Origin: Sphingosinicella xenopeptidilytica
Lineage (GTDB): Bacteria > Pseudomonadota > Alphaproteobacteria > Sphingomonadales > Sphingomonadaceae
Assembly (NCBI RefSeq): GCF_042676985.1
Contig: NZ_JBHTIK010000012.1
Location: 62,001-126,000, forward strand
DNA: 64,000 bases
Direction of reading: 5' to 3'
Translations under genes and position numbers: made by a program
Part shown: positions 19,844-28,996 of the stretch, one piece after another
How the letters are laid out: every line of letters starts with the position of its first letter
How positions within the stretch are numbered: position 1 is the stretch's first letter
The notes under the pieces: generated by a model
The model's input: only the letters and a program-made list of their open reading frames with translations
Database searches by the model: none
Told to the model about the DNA's origin: nothing

Positions 19844-21253
19844 TCAATTGTTCGAGAAGCCGGGCGCAGCCGAGCCGGCGACCGTTGGCGGTCCGGCTGT
19901 TTTCGCTTCGGCGACCGGCGCCTTGGCGCCCTTGAACGTCTTGCCCAGAAGCCAGCGTTCCGCATCGTTCGGGATAGCAAGGCCGTCGGTCGGCAGAGCG
20001 AGGCGGGTGTTCGACGGCTTCACCAGATATGGTGTCACGATGATCACCAGTTCCGATTCGTCTCGCGCATAGCGGTCCGACTTGAACAGCGCGCCGAGGA
20101 TCGGAAGATTGCCAAGCAGCGGCGTCTTGTCCTGTGTCGTGCCGACGCGGTTCCTGAGCAGGCCGGCGATCATGAAGCTCTGGCCCGAGCCCAGCTCAAC
20201 CGAGGTTTCGGCCCTGCGCGTGGTGAGCGCCGGGATCGAGATGTTGTCGAGACGGATTGCACCGGCTTCGGAAAGCTCGGAAACTTCCGGGCGGACGCGA
20301 AGGCTGATGCGGCTGCCGTCGAGCACGGTGGGGGTGAAGGCGATGCCGACACCATATTCCTTGAACTCGACGCTGATGCCGCCGTTGCCGTCGGTCACCG
20401 CGATCGGGAACTCGCCGCCTGCGAGGAAGCTCGCGGTTTCACCCGAAAGTGCTGTGAGGTTCGGTTCCGCGAGCAGCGAGACCAGACCGTCCTGCTCCAG
20501 CGCGTCGATCATGCCGAACACATCCATGCCGAGGAAACGCGCATCACCGAAGATGCTGGTCGCGTCGGGACGTGAGATCAGCACATTGCCGTTCGTGCCT
20601 TCGGTGATGAAATCACGGCCGCGGCCAAGGAAGAAGTTTATGCCTCCAGCATTGGTGCCGAATGCCTGGAGATTGAGACCGAGCTCCTTCACCAGACTGC
20701 GGCTTACCTCGGCGAATTTCACGCGGAGGTTCACCTGCGCCGGCGTTGCGGTCTGCAGCTTGTTGATGATGGCCTGACCTTCGCCGACGAAGGTCTTGAC
20801 GAGGCGTGTCGCCTCTTCGACCTCTTCGGGATTGGCGACGGTGCCCGTGAGCAGAGTCATGCCGTTCATCGAATTGACCGTGATCGCGGCGCCCGGCATC
20901 GCAAGGCCCAGCATAGTGCGGATCTGATCGATGTTCTGCGCGACGCGGACGTTCGCGGAATAGACGATGCGCCCGGCGCCGTCCGTCGCGTAGATCGTCG
21001 TTTCACCGGCGCCCACGCCGTAGACGTAGAGCAGGCGGTCGGACCGGACCTGCACGTCGGCGATCTTCTGGTTGGCGACGAACACATCGCTCATCGACCG
21101 TTCCAGCCGGATCAACGTGCCCTTGTTGACGCCGACGTTGAGCGAGGACGATGCCGACGTGATCGTCGTGTCCTGCGCCTGCGTCGCCGGCGTGGCCATG
21201 GCGGCCAGCGACAGTGCGGCGGCGCAGCCGCACAGGATTGCCTTGAGCTTCAT
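19844..21253 (-). CDS. cpaC: Tad secretin CpaC/RcpA
   Basis: The 469-residue outer-membrane secretin forms the channel for the Flp pilus. It has a signal peptide (MKLKAILCGCAAALSLAAM ... TQAQ), an N-terminal pilus-formation domain with VGVNKGTLIRLERSMSDVFVA, a BON-like middle part, and the secretin domain from about residue 200. This includes LSGETASFLAGGEFPI and SFMIAGLLRNRVG, typical secretin blocks. The C-terminal tail is Ala/Lys-rich and poorly conserved. Confidence 0.95.
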   Translation of the reverse strand: MKLKAILCGCAAALSLAAMATPATQAQDTTITSASSSLNVGVNKGTLIRLERSMSDVFVANQKIADVQVRSDRLLYVYGVGAGETTIYATDGAGRIVYSANVRVAQNIDQIRTMLGLAMPGAAITVNSMNGMTLLTGTVANPEEVEEATRLVKTFVGEGQAIINKLQTATPAQVNLRVKFAEVSRSLVKELGLNLQAFGTNAGGINFFLGRGRDFITEGTNGNVLISRPDATSIFGDARFLGMDVFGMIDALEQDGLVSLLAEPNLTALSGETASFLAGGEFPIAVTDGNGGISVEFKEYGVGIAFTPTVLDGSRISLRVRPEVSELSEAGAIRLDNISIPALTTRRAETSVELGSGQSFMIAGLLRNRVGTTQDKTPLLGNLPILGALFKSDRYARDESELVIIVTPYLVKPSNTRLALPTDGLAIPNDAERWLLGKTFKGAKAPVAEAKTAGPPTVAGSAAPGFSNN

Positions 21254-21254
21254 G

Positions 21255-22238
21255 TTATTCTGCCCCCACGGAAACTTCAGTGGCCTTGTTGCCGCGGAAC
21301 ACGCGGACGCTCGGACCCGCCGGCTTGCCGGACTTCACCGCCACCGGGCGTGGATCGAGGTTGGATGCGAAGCGCGAGACTTCGCCGCCAGTCGTGAACG
21401 ACGGATTGCGATCGTTCGGCTGCGTCTGGAGTGCAATCTGCAGGCGCTTTTCCTGCGTGGTGTTCAGGTCATCGCTGACCTCCACCTCGCCGGTCGCGAT
21501 CATCTGCTCCAGCTCCTGCGTGTTCTCCGCGATCGGGCGCAGGCTGAGCGAGATTTGGCCGAGGGTCTGCGCGACCGCGATCTTCTCGACGAACTTCGGC
21601 GGCACTTCGAACGTCACGGTACGGCCGGTCTTGGGACCGGAACCTTCACCGCCGAGCTCGTTGGTGCGCTGATCGATGGCGAGCACGCGCACGTTGCGCA
21701 TGATGGTTTCGGAAACGCGCAGTGCCGGGGCAGGCGTACCTTCCTCGGTATCCCCCTGATAGCTGACGCCGTGCGTCAGCACCATGTCCACGCGGTCACC
21801 AGGGAACACGAAACCGGCGACGCCGCTCTCAGCGTTGGTCGAAACGGTGACCGCGCGCATACCGGGCGTCAGCGCCGCGGCAAGGAAGCCACGCTCGCCC
21901 GGCCCGACGATCGAACCCTTGGTGAGCGGCTGTCCGGCCGGGACCGAAACGCGCACAACCTTGCCGTTCAGGCTCTCGAGATTGGTCTCGCCTTCAAGGA
22001 AGTAGACGTTCTCGACGAGATCCTTCGGCCACGGCTGGAGCTTGAACATCTCCTGCGTGAGGATCGTGCCGAGCGGCAGCGGCTTGGTGGCGACGAGCAC
22101 CTTCGGGCCCTTCTGCTCGACCTCGCCAGCCTGCACCTGCTGTGTGCCGCTGTCGCTGACAAGCGCGCGCACGAAGAAGGCCGAGATACCCGCTATAACG
22201 AGCGCGCCGACCAGCAATATGATCTTCTTTACGTCCAT
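21255..22238 (-). CDS. cpaB: Flp pilus assembly protein CpaB/RcpC
   Basis: A 327-residue periplasmic protein with an N-terminal signal anchor (KKIILLVGALVIAGISAFF) and a SAF domain (VLVATKPLPLGTILTQEM, then RVSVPAGQPLTKGSIV), as in RcpC proteins that stabilise the secretin and may bind peptidoglycan. ATG 22238 is preferred because GGAGG and AGGGG lie just upstream and it gives an N-terminal anchor. Its stop lies one base from the cpaC start. Confidence 0.95.
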   Translation of the reverse strand: MDVKKIILLVGALVIAGISAFFVRALVSDSGTQQVQAGEVEQKGPKVLVATKPLPLGTILTQEMFKLQPWPKDLVENVYFLEGETNLESLNGKVVRVSVPAGQPLTKGSIVGPGERGFLAAALTPGMRAVTVSTNAESGVAGFVFPGDRVDMVLTHGVSYQGDTEEGTPAPALRVSETIMRNVRVLAIDQRTNELGGEGSGPKTGRTVTFEVPPKFVEKIAVAQTLGQISLSLRPIAENTQELEQMIATGEVEVSDDLNTTQEKRLQIALQTQPNDRNPSFTTGGEVSRFASNLDPRPVAVKSGKPAGPSVRVFRGNKATEVSVGAE

Positions 22239-22275
22239 GACCCCTGTAGCCTCCAGGCGAAAACCCCTGCGTGCA

Positions 22276-22749
22276 CTATCCAGCCAATTGCTTAACAATC
22301 GGTTCGCCAAGCGCGACGAAGGTCGCGAGGCAGATTGCGCACCCGTATGGAATCTCCGGATTGCCCGCTTTTCCGCGCTTGCGGTGCCAGACGAGGTAGG
22401 CGAGCGTGAGGACGCCGCCGATGATCGACATGAGCACGAGCATCCGCAGATATGGGATGGCGGGCAGCCAGAGCGCGAGCGCGGTGAGCAGCTTGACGTC
22501 ACCGCCGCCCATGGCACCCAATGCGAAGATTCCGGCGAAAACGGCGAACACGCCAACGGCCAGCAAGAGCTGCCAGCCAACAAGCGGCCACAGCGCCTCG
22601 CCCGATCCCAGCCAGAAGGGAACGGCGAGCAGCGCGACGGCCGCATTGACGATGTTCGGAATGATACGCCGGGTTACGTCACTGTAAATGACATAGGCGA
22701 GCAGCGCGAAAAGCACTGCGACGCTGATGATCTGAAGAGCCCCGGCCAT
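22276..22749 (-). CDS. cpaA: Prepilin peptidase CpaA (A24 family)
   Basis: A 157-residue polytopic membrane aspartic protease that cleaves the leader of Flp prepilins. The two catalytic Asp residues are visible: D24 in YSDVTRRIIPN and D84 in GGGDVKLLTA. It lacks the N-terminal methylase domain of PilD, as CpaA/TadV proteins do. It is the first gene of the minus-strand cluster. No pilin gene lies beside it: only 49 bp separate it from the divergent hydrolase. Confidence 0.95.
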   Translation of the reverse strand: MAGALQIISVAVLFALLAYVIYSDVTRRIIPNIVNAAVALLAVPFWLGSGEALWPLVGWQLLLAVGVFAVFAGIFALGAMGGGDVKLLTALALWLPAIPYLRMLVLMSIIGGVLTLAYLVWHRKRGKAGNPEIPYGCAICLATFVALGEPIVKQLAG

Positions 22750-22798
22750 GTCGACCGGTCCTAGACGTCATGACTGAAAAAAACGTAACCATGCGCCC

Positions 22799-23740
22799 GT
22801 GACGCCCGACCCGCTCTCCGACGATACCCTGACCCGCCGCCGCTCGCTGCCCCCGGAGGCCCGGTGGGCGGACTGGATCGCCGCCGACAGCTGGCGCATC
22901 CGCACGGTGAGCTGGGCGCCAATAGCGGGCAAGCCATCGATCCTGTTCCTGAACGGGCGCGCAGATTTCATCGAGAAGTATTCGGAGAGCTACTGGCACT
23001 GGCGGGACCGGGGCTATGGTCTCTTCACCTTCGATTGGCGCGGGCAGGGGGCTTCGGGACGTTTCCCGGCTGGTGCCGAAGGATATTTCGGCGCGTGGCT
23101 CGCCGATCTTGAGGGGCTTAGCACCCATACGGCGACATTGCTTGGCGGGCCGATGGTGCTGGCGGGACACAGCATGGGCGGGCATCTCGCGCTCCGGCAT
23201 CTCGCGGCCGGTGGCACATCCCGCTACAGCCGCGCCGTGCTGTTCGCACCGATGGCGGGCATCGCCGCACAGGGAGTGCCGCCGCGCGTGCTATCGTGGC
23301 TGGCGCGGGCCTACGTGAACGCGGGCGCGGGCGATACCTATCCGCCGCTGCAGGGGCCGTACGGGGAGCGCTCGCGCGGCGTGCACCGCCAGCGCATCCT
23401 GACCGGCGATCCGGAGCGGTTCGCAGACGAAGCTTGGTGGATCGACGGAAATGCCGCGCTTGCCTTCGGCGGGGCAAGCTGGCGCTGGGTGTTCGAGGCA
23501 TCGGCATCGTGCGGCGTACTGGCCGCGCCCGGCGTGCCCGAGGCGATCACGCTGCCTATCGACGTGTTCATCGGCGACAACGAGCGCTTGGTGGACGCAG
23601 CGGCGGCGCGGCGGCTCGTTCAGCGGTTGCCCGATGGGCGTCTGCACGTCATTGCGGGCGCCGCGCATGAATTGCTGCGCGAGCGGAGCGCGGTGCAGGA
23701 CGGCGTGCTTGCGGCGGTTGACGGGTTGGTGGCGTTATGA
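22799..23740 (+). CDS. Alpha/beta hydrolase, lysophospholipase/monoglyceride lipase-like
   Basis: A 313-residue serine hydrolase. The nucleophile elbow is GHSMGG with Ser125, an oxyanion-type motif FDWRGQGASG lies at 78-87, an Asp is present in IGDNERLVD (near 261) and the His in GAAHELLRE (near 288). This layout matches PldB-like lysophospholipases (hydrolase_4). Start is GTG 22799; an ATG eight bases upstream is in another frame and stops at once. The stop overlaps the oxidoreductase start as ATGA, so the two are coupled. The substrate is not known. Confidence 0.9.
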   Translation: MTPDPLSDDTLTRRRSLPPEARWADWIAADSWRIRTVSWAPIAGKPSILFLNGRADFIEKYSESYWHWRDRGYGLFTFDWRGQGASGRFPAGAEGYFGAWLADLEGLSTHTATLLGGPMVLAGHSMGGHLALRHLAAGGTSRYSRAVLFAPMAGIAAQGVPPRVLSWLARAYVNAGAGDTYPPLQGPYGERSRGVHRQRILTGDPERFADEAWWIDGNAALAFGGASWRWVFEASASCGVLAAPGVPEAITLPIDVFIGDNERLVDAAAARRLVQRLPDGRLHVIAGAAHELLRERSAVQDGVLAAVDGLVAL

Positions 23741-24849
23741 CGGGTCGGTACGACGTTGTTGTCGTGGGGGCGGGCATCGGCGGCGCGAGCCTCGCATGGT
23801 TTTTGAGCGAACGGGCCTCCGTGCTGCTCATCGAGGCCGAAGCGCATCCGGGCCTGCACAGCACTGGCCGCTCGGCCGCGTTCTTTGCCGAGACCTATGG
23901 TGGGCCGGGCGTGCAGCCGCTGACCACCGCATCGAAGGCCTTCCTGCTCCAGCCTCCGGAGGCTTTCGCGGATGGCCTTCTGGTGACGCAGCGCGGCGCG
24001 CTTCATATCGCCGGGCCGGATGCGCACGGTGCGCTCGATCATATGGAAAGCGCGTTCCGGGCCTCGGGTGTTGCGATCGAACGCCTCGATGCCGATGGGA
24101 CGGCCGCGCGGGCGCCGCTGCTCTCCGCCGCGTGGCGGCAGTGCGGGCTCTGGGAGCCGGGGTGCAGCGATATCGAGGTCGCGCGGTTGCACCAGGCGTT
24201 TCTCGCCGGCGCGCGGCGGCGTGGGGCCGTGCTTGTTACCGATGCCCGCGCACGCGGCCTTGATCGCAGCGGCGGGCGTTGGCGGATCGAAACCGGGGCG
24301 GGGTGCTTTGAAGCCGATGTCGTGGTGAATGCGGCGGGCGCGTGGGCGGATCAGGTCGCAGTGCTGGCGGGTGCGCGGCCGCTGGGCGTGCAGCCGCTCA
24401 GGCGGACGATGATCGTGGCTGATCTTGGCGGGCCTGTGGAGCCTGATCTGCCGGTCGTGCTGGATGCGGCGGGCAGCTTTTACTTCAAGCCTGATGCCGG
24501 GATGATGTGGGTGAGCCCCCATGACGAAACGCCCGTGCCGGCGAGTGATGTGCAGCCTGAGGAGCTGGACGTTGCGATTGCCGTGGACCGGTTCGAGACC
24601 GCGACGACCGCGACGGTGCGTCGGGTGGTGCGATCCTGGGCGGGGCTGCGGAGCTTCGCGCCGGATCGGCTTCCGGTGTACGGTTTTGCGTCGGACGCAC
24701 CCGGCTTCTTCTGGTGCGCGGGACAGGGCGGGTTTGGGGTGCAGACATCGCCTGCAGCGGGGGCGATGGCGGCGGCACTGATCACGGGCGCGGCGTGGAG
24801 CGCGCCCGGGGTCGACCCCGAACGCTATTCCCCCAAGCGGTTCAGTTGA
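23737..24849 (+). CDS. FAD-dependent oxidoreductase (DAO family)
   Basis: A 370-residue flavoprotein of the D-amino-acid oxidase/glycine oxidase-like family. The Rossmann motif VVVVGAGIGGASLAWFL at the N terminus binds the ADP part of FAD, and a second nucleotide-contact block is ADVVVNAAGAWADQVA. The C-terminal WAGLRSFAPDRLPVYGF and WCAGQGGFGVQTSPAAG match the family's closing FAD-binding segment. It probably oxidises a secondary or primary amine or hydroxy acid; the substrate is unknown. It forms a two-gene operon with the hydrolase. Confidence 0.92.
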   Translation: MTGRYDVVVVGAGIGGASLAWFLSERASVLLIEAEAHPGLHSTGRSAAFFAETYGGPGVQPLTTASKAFLLQPPEAFADGLLVTQRGALHIAGPDAHGALDHMESAFRASGVAIERLDADGTAARAPLLSAAWRQCGLWEPGCSDIEVARLHQAFLAGARRRGAVLVTDARARGLDRSGGRWRIETGAGCFEADVVVNAAGAWADQVAVLAGARPLGVQPLRRTMIVADLGGPVEPDLPVVLDAAGSFYFKPDAGMMWVSPHDETPVPASDVQPEELDVAIAVDRFETATTATVRRVVRSWAGLRSFAPDRLPVYGFASDAPGFFWCAGQGGFGVQTSPAAGAMAAALITGAAWSAPGVDPERYSPKRFS

Positions 24850-24852
24850 AAA

Positions 24853-25692
24853 TCAGGCCCGGCGGCGGCGGCGTGCGGCGCCGATGCCGAGGAGGCCAAG
24901 GCCGAAGAGGCCGAGCATCGCCGGTTCGGGCACGTCGCTCGTGTAGAAGTTCATCATCGCGAGTTTGAACGAATCCGGGCTGTCGCCCTTCAGGCCGGCG
25001 TAATAGAGGTCGGCCGCGATGATGATGACGTTGCCGTAGTGGCCGCCGGCATCGAAGCCGACATAGGGGCTGGACGGCGTCGTCTTGATCTGGATCTCGT
25101 GCAGATCAGTCGAGAGGTCCGGGAATGCCGCCTCGACATCGAGGAACTGGTTCCAGCCGGTGCCGACGGTGCCGATCAGGATCGTCGCGTCATTGTCCTT
25201 GGTCCAGTTGCCGCCGCTGTACATGTCGTAGGCATTGAGGACGACCGCCGAGGGCGAAACGAGCTGGTCGAACTGCAGGACGATATAGTCCTTGGAGCCC
25301 GCATTGTCGGTCGTGTGGCGTCCCTGCGCGCCGCCCGCGTTGTTGCCGGAGGCGGCATTGCCGTCGCCGCCGCTGCTGACCGAACCTGCCGCCGTGACGC
25401 CGAGGCCGCCGTCATAATAGCCGAGGAACGCCTGGTCGTGATCGCCGCTGTTCCAGGTGCCGCCCTTGATCGTCCATGCCGTGGCGCGCACGTTGACGAT
25501 GCTGCCGTCCGATGCGGTGGTGGTGAAGGTGCGGGCGTTGCCGTCGGGGCCGTCGATGCCGCAGTTGACCGAGCAGCCGCCGCTGAGATCGAGGCTGCCG
25601 ATGGCGACCGCGAAGGCGGGCGATGACGCCAGCGCCGCTGCGGAAAGCGCGAGCGCGCCCAGCACTGCGCGGCTTGAATTCGACCTGCTCAC
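24853..25692 (-). CDS. PEP-CTERM sorting domain protein
   Basis: A 279-residue secreted protein. Signal peptide: about residues 1-28 (AVLGALALSAAALASSPAFA). The mature part is Gly/Asn/Asp-rich with a lectin- or beta-sandwich-like look. The C terminus carries VPEPAMLGLFGLGLLGIG followed by ARRRRR: the PEP box, transmembrane helix and basic cluster recognised by exosortase. I start at GTG 25692, which has AGGGGA six bases upstream; an upstream in-frame Met would place 31 extra residues before the signal peptide. No exosortase gene is in the window. Such proteins are often exported with exopolysaccharide. Confidence 0.88.
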   Translation of the reverse strand: MSRSNSSRAVLGALALSAAALASSPAFAVAIGSLDLSGGCSVNCGIDGPDGNARTFTTTASDGSIVNVRATAWTIKGGTWNSGDHDQAFLGYYDGGLGVTAAGSVSSGGDGNAASGNNAGGAQGRHTTDNAGSKDYIVLQFDQLVSPSAVVLNAYDMYSGGNWTKDNDATILIGTVGTGWNQFLDVEAAFPDLSTDLHEIQIKTTPSSPYVGFDAGGHYGNVIIIAADLYYAGLKGDSPDSFKLAMMNFYTSDVPEPAMLGLFGLGLLGIGAARRRRRA

Positions 25693-25830
25693 AATCAATC
25701 CCCTGTACGAACGCCCTGCGCCGAAGCACATCCGCGCACTCCCAAGCAATTTATGTACCAGACAAGAAAAAGGCTTTGGATTCAATACACGCCGCGATTG
25801 TTGCGGATGCGTATGTAAAATCTGCCGACG

Positions 25831-26280
25831 TTATGCGCTCGAGAGCTCTGCGACCGCAAGATTGGCGAGTTCGTCGGCGCGTTCGTTCTCGGCATGGCCG
25901 TTGTGGCCCTTCACCCAGTGCCATTCGACACGGTGGGGCGCCGCCGCGGCGATCAGGGCCTGCCACAGATCGGCGTTCTTCACCGGCTTCTTGTCGGCGG
26001 TGCGCCAGCCGTTCCGCTGCCAGCCGTGCACCCATTTGGTGATGCCGTCCCGCACGTAGACCGAATCGGTGGTGAGCTTCACGCTGCACGGGCGTTTCAA
26101 CGCCTTCAGCGCCTCGATCGCCGCCGTGAGTTCCATGCGATTGTTGGTGGTCAGCGGCTCCGCGCCCCTCAGCTCCCGCTCCTGGCCCTTCGCCCGGAGG
26201 ATGGCGCCCCAGCCGCCCGGGCCGGGGTTGCCCTTGCAGGCGCCGTCCGTGAACACTTCGACGTCGGAAGCGGCGCTCAT
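25831..26280 (-). CDS. rnhA: Ribonuclease HI
   Basis: The 149-residue enzyme cuts RNA in RNA-DNA hybrids in the cytoplasm. All four acidic metal ligands are visible: Asp in FTDGACKGNPGPGGWG, Glu in NRMELTAAIEAL, Asp in TTDSVYVRDGI, and Asp in ERADELAN; the His loop GHNGHAENE is present. ATG 26280 overlaps the thrB stop as ATGA. Gene order ispH-thrB-rnhA is common in sphingomonads and other alphaproteobacteria. Confidence 0.97.
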   Translation of the reverse strand: MSAASDVEVFTDGACKGNPGPGGWGAILRAKGQERELRGAEPLTTNNRMELTAAIEALKALKRPCSVKLTTDSVYVRDGITKWVHGWQRNGWRTADKKPVKNADLWQALIAAAAPHRVEWHWVKGHNGHAENERADELANLAVAELSSA

Positions 26281-27218
26281 TCGGCCTCGCGGTAGTGGAG
26301 GAGCCGCCGTGCGAACGCCATCGGATCCTTGCGAGTGACGAGCGCGCCGGGAGGCGTGTTCAGCCAATCCCACGCGCGCGTCAGCAGGAAGCGCAGCGCA
26401 GAGGCGCGGCGCAGCACGGGCATGGCTGCCGCTTCCGCCGCCGTGATCGGGTGCGCGGCGCGGTAGCCAGCCTCGAGCGCTTCGGCGCGCTGCGAATAGA
26501 AAACCGCGCCGTCGTTGCTGAAGCACCACGCGCCGTGCATCACGGCAAGGTCGTAGGCGCGCGCATCGGTGCAGGCGAAATAGAAATCGATGATGCCGGT
26601 GACGGTGTCGTCGAGCGCGAGCACATTGTCCGGGAACAGATCGGCGTGGATCGTCCCCTGCGGCAGGTCGGCGCGCCAGTGCGCTTTCTGGAACGCCATC
26701 TCGGTCTCGATCAGCGCCGCGAGGGCGGGGTCGATCTCGCCGGCGCGCGGCAGACACTTCGCGGCAAGCTCCAGCCGCCCCTCATGACCGAGCGCATTGG
26801 CGCGCACGCCGCCGAAATCGGCGGTTGCCGCGTGGAGACGCCCAAGCGCTTCCCCGGCGGCATGGCAGAGCGCGGGGGTGGGTTCGGTAACCGATATGCC
26901 GGTCAGGAACTCGATCACGCACGCCGGGCGGCCGGAAAGTTCCTGCAAGGGTTCGCCGGCCTTGTCCTCGATCGGCCTCGGCACGGGCAGGCCCCCGTCC
27001 GCGGCATGGCGCATCAGCGCGAGGAAATAGGGGAGATCGGCGGTGTCGACGCGCTTTTCGTAGAGCGTCAGGATGTAGCGCCCGCGCGTCGTATCGATCA
27101 GGTAGTTCGAATTCTCGACGCCCTCGGCAATGCCCTTCGCCGCAACGAGCGCGCCGATGTCGTAGCGCGCGACGAACGCGGACAGATCCTCCGCGGGAAC
27201 ATGGGTGTAGACGGCCAT
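26277..27218 (-). CDS. thrB: Homoserine kinase (ThrB type II)
   Basis: The 313-residue kinase phosphorylates homoserine in threonine biosynthesis. It has the aminoglycoside-phosphotransferase fold of the alphaproteobacterial/Pseudomonas ThrB rather than the GHMP fold: N-terminal VAAKGIAEGVENSNYLIDT, catalytic loop HADLFPDN at 191-198, and the metal-binding DFYF at 211-214. It lies three bases after ispH and overlaps rnhA, so all three form one operon. Confidence 0.95.
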   Translation of the reverse strand: MAVYTHVPAEDLSAFVARYDIGALVAAKGIAEGVENSNYLIDTTRGRYILTLYEKRVDTADLPYFLALMRHAADGGLPVPRPIEDKAGEPLQELSGRPACVIEFLTGISVTEPTPALCHAAGEALGRLHAATADFGGVRANALGHEGRLELAAKCLPRAGEIDPALAALIETEMAFQKAHWRADLPQGTIHADLFPDNVLALDDTVTGIIDFYFACTDARAYDLAVMHGAWCFSNDGAVFYSQRAEALEAGYRAAHPITAAEAAAMPVLRRASALRFLLTRAWDWLNTPPGALVTRKDPMAFARRLLHYREAE

Positions 27219-27221
27219 GGG

Positions 27222-28181
27222 TTATTCCGTGAGCACGCGCGGAAGTTTGAAGGCGACATCCTCGACGGCGGTCGAGATCTGCTCGACGCTGAGCTGGCGG
27301 CGCGCGGCGAGCGCGTCCAAAAGCTCCTGCACCAGCACTTCGGGCGCGGAGGCGCCGGCGCTGATGCCCACTGTTTCCGCGTCGGCAAGCCATGCCCAGT
27401 CGAGCTCGCTGGCGCGCTGCACCAGATGGGCGCGGGCACCGCAGCGCTCCGCGACCTCGCGCAGCCGCAGCGAGTTCGACGAGTTGGGCGCGCCGATCAC
27501 GAACACGACATCGCACTGCGTGGCGATGGCCTTCACGGCATCCTGCCGGTTCGAGGTGGCGTAGCAGATATCCTCGCCGCGCGGCGCCTGAATCTCCGGG
27601 AAACGGCGACGCAGCGTCTCGACGATGGCGTGGGTATCATCCACCGAAAGCGTCGTCTGCGTGAGGAAGGCGATACCCGAAGGATCGGCGACGGCGATGG
27701 TTTCGGCGTCTTCGACCGTTTCCACCAGCGTCATCGCACCCTGCGGCACCTGCCCGAACGTGCCGATCACCTCCGGGTGCCCGGCATGGCCGACGAAGAT
27801 GATGTGCCGCCCCTGTTCGATCAGCCGCTCGGCCTGCCGGTGCACCTTCGACACCAGCGGGCAGGTCGCGTCGACATAGACCATCTTGCGGGCCTCGGCG
27901 GCCTTCGGCACGCTTTTCGGAACGCCGTGGGCCGAGAAGATCACCGGCACGTCTTCCGGCACCTCGTCCAGCTCCTCGACGAACACGGCGCCCTTGGCGC
28001 GCAGGCTATCGACGACGAAGCGGTTGTGGACGATTTCGTGACGCACGTAGACGGGGGCGCCCCACTTTTCGAGCGCAAGCTCGACGATGCGGATGGCGCG
28101 GTCGACGCCCGCGCAGAAGCCGCGCGGGCCTGCGACGAGCACGCGGAGCGGGCGCTTCAGTTCTGGATCGATGTCGGCCAT
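27222..28181 (-). CDS. ispH: 4-Hydroxy-3-methylbut-2-enyl diphosphate reductase
   Basis: The 319-residue iron-sulfur enzyme makes IPP and DMAPP in the last step of the MEP pathway. The three cluster Cys residues are visible: C23 (RGFCAGV), C107 (DATCPLV) and C206 (EDICYATSN), with the active-site motifs EIVHNR, SAHGVP, GHAGHPEVIG and LTQTTLS. Length matches the family. First gene of the ispH-thrB-rnhA operon. With ispA in this window it supplies the isoprenoid precursors. Confidence 0.98.
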   Translation of the reverse strand: MADIDPELKRPLRVLVAGPRGFCAGVDRAIRIVELALEKWGAPVYVRHEIVHNRFVVDSLRAKGAVFVEELDEVPEDVPVIFSAHGVPKSVPKAAEARKMVYVDATCPLVSKVHRQAERLIEQGRHIIFVGHAGHPEVIGTFGQVPQGAMTLVETVEDAETIAVADPSGIAFLTQTTLSVDDTHAIVETLRRRFPEIQAPRGEDICYATSNRQDAVKAIATQCDVVFVIGAPNSSNSLRLREVAERCGARAHLVQRASELDWAWLADAETVGISAGASAPEVLVQELLDALAARRQLSVEQISTAVEDVAFKLPRVLTE

Positions 28182-28294
28182 GACGGCGCCCCCTCTACGC
28201 GATTGCTTGCCGCTTCAAAAGCCGCTTCCTATAGAGGCGGGCGACAGGGGCGCCAAAGGGCGTCTTGAGCCCGATGCGGGAAGGACCGTCACAC

Positions 28295-28912
28295 GTGCGC
28301 CAGTTTTTCGTTGTTGTGCCTGCGCTCCTCATGCTGGCGGCCTGCGGCGGCGGCAATCCGCTGAAGATCACGCGCAGCCCCTGCCCCGCGGCCGGCACGC
28401 TCCAGTACGCGAGCGAGGTGACCCTGTTCTCGCCGGAGACGAGCCGCGACGCGAACGCCATCGACGTGACCGCCACGATCACCAACGTGCGCGCCACCTG
28501 CGCCGAATCGACGGAGCGGCTGAACAGCCAGCTTTCGTTCGACGTCGTGGCGCAGCGCGCGAACGCCAGCGGCGCGCGCGACGTGACGCTGCCCTATTTC
28601 GCCGTGGTGCTGCGCGCGGGCGACCAGCTGCTCTCGAAGCAGCTCGGCAGCGTGACGCTGCGCTTCGAGGACGGCCAGCTGCGCGCGCGCGCGACCGGTT
28701 ATGCGCGCAGCGACATCAGCCGCGCCGCCGCCGCACTGCCTGAAAACATCGCGCGCGAGCTGACCCGCGAGCGCAAGCCCGGCGACGCCGACGCCGCGAT
28801 CGACCCGCTCGCCGCGCCGGAAGCGCGAAGCGCGCTGAAGAACGCCAGCTTCGAACTGCTGGTCGGCTTCCAGCTCGACGACGCGGCGCTAGCCTACAAC
28901 GTCGGGAAGTAG
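28295..28912 (+). CDS. Predicted lipoprotein, function unknown
   Basis: A protein of about 205 residues starting at GTG 28295, nine bases after GGGAAGGA; ATG 28265 or 28274 would add a charged tail before the signal peptide. The signal FFVVVPALLMLAACGG ends in a lipobox (LAAC), so it is likely lipid-anchored in the envelope. The mature part has alternating beta-like segments (EVTLFSP, DVTLPYFAVVLRAGDQLL) and may be a beta-sandwich. I do not recognise a named family. It is expressed away from ispH and sits just before the glycine riboswitch. Confidence 0.78.
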   Translation: MRQFFVVVPALLMLAACGGGNPLKITRSPCPAAGTLQYASEVTLFSPETSRDANAIDVTATITNVRATCAESTERLNSQLSFDVVAQRANASGARDVTLPYFAVVLRAGDQLLSKQLGSVTLRFEDGQLRARATGYARSDISRAAAALPENIARELTRERKPGDADAAIDPLAAPEARSALKNASFELLVGFQLDDAALAYNVGK

Positions 28913-28996
28913 CGCCCGCGGGCCCTATCCCCCGTTGACAGAATCCCTGCCGCCCCGCATGGAGGCCGGGCCGTCGGTGCCCCGGCACCGGTGACG

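Noticed and set aside
22750..22798. Short Flp pilin gene upstream of cpaA
   Set aside because: The gap is 49 bp and holds only a nine-codon frame; too short for a pilin.
26295..28268. 657-codon open frame antisense to thrB and ispH
   Set aside because: Spans two conserved genes with intact active-site motifs on the other strand.
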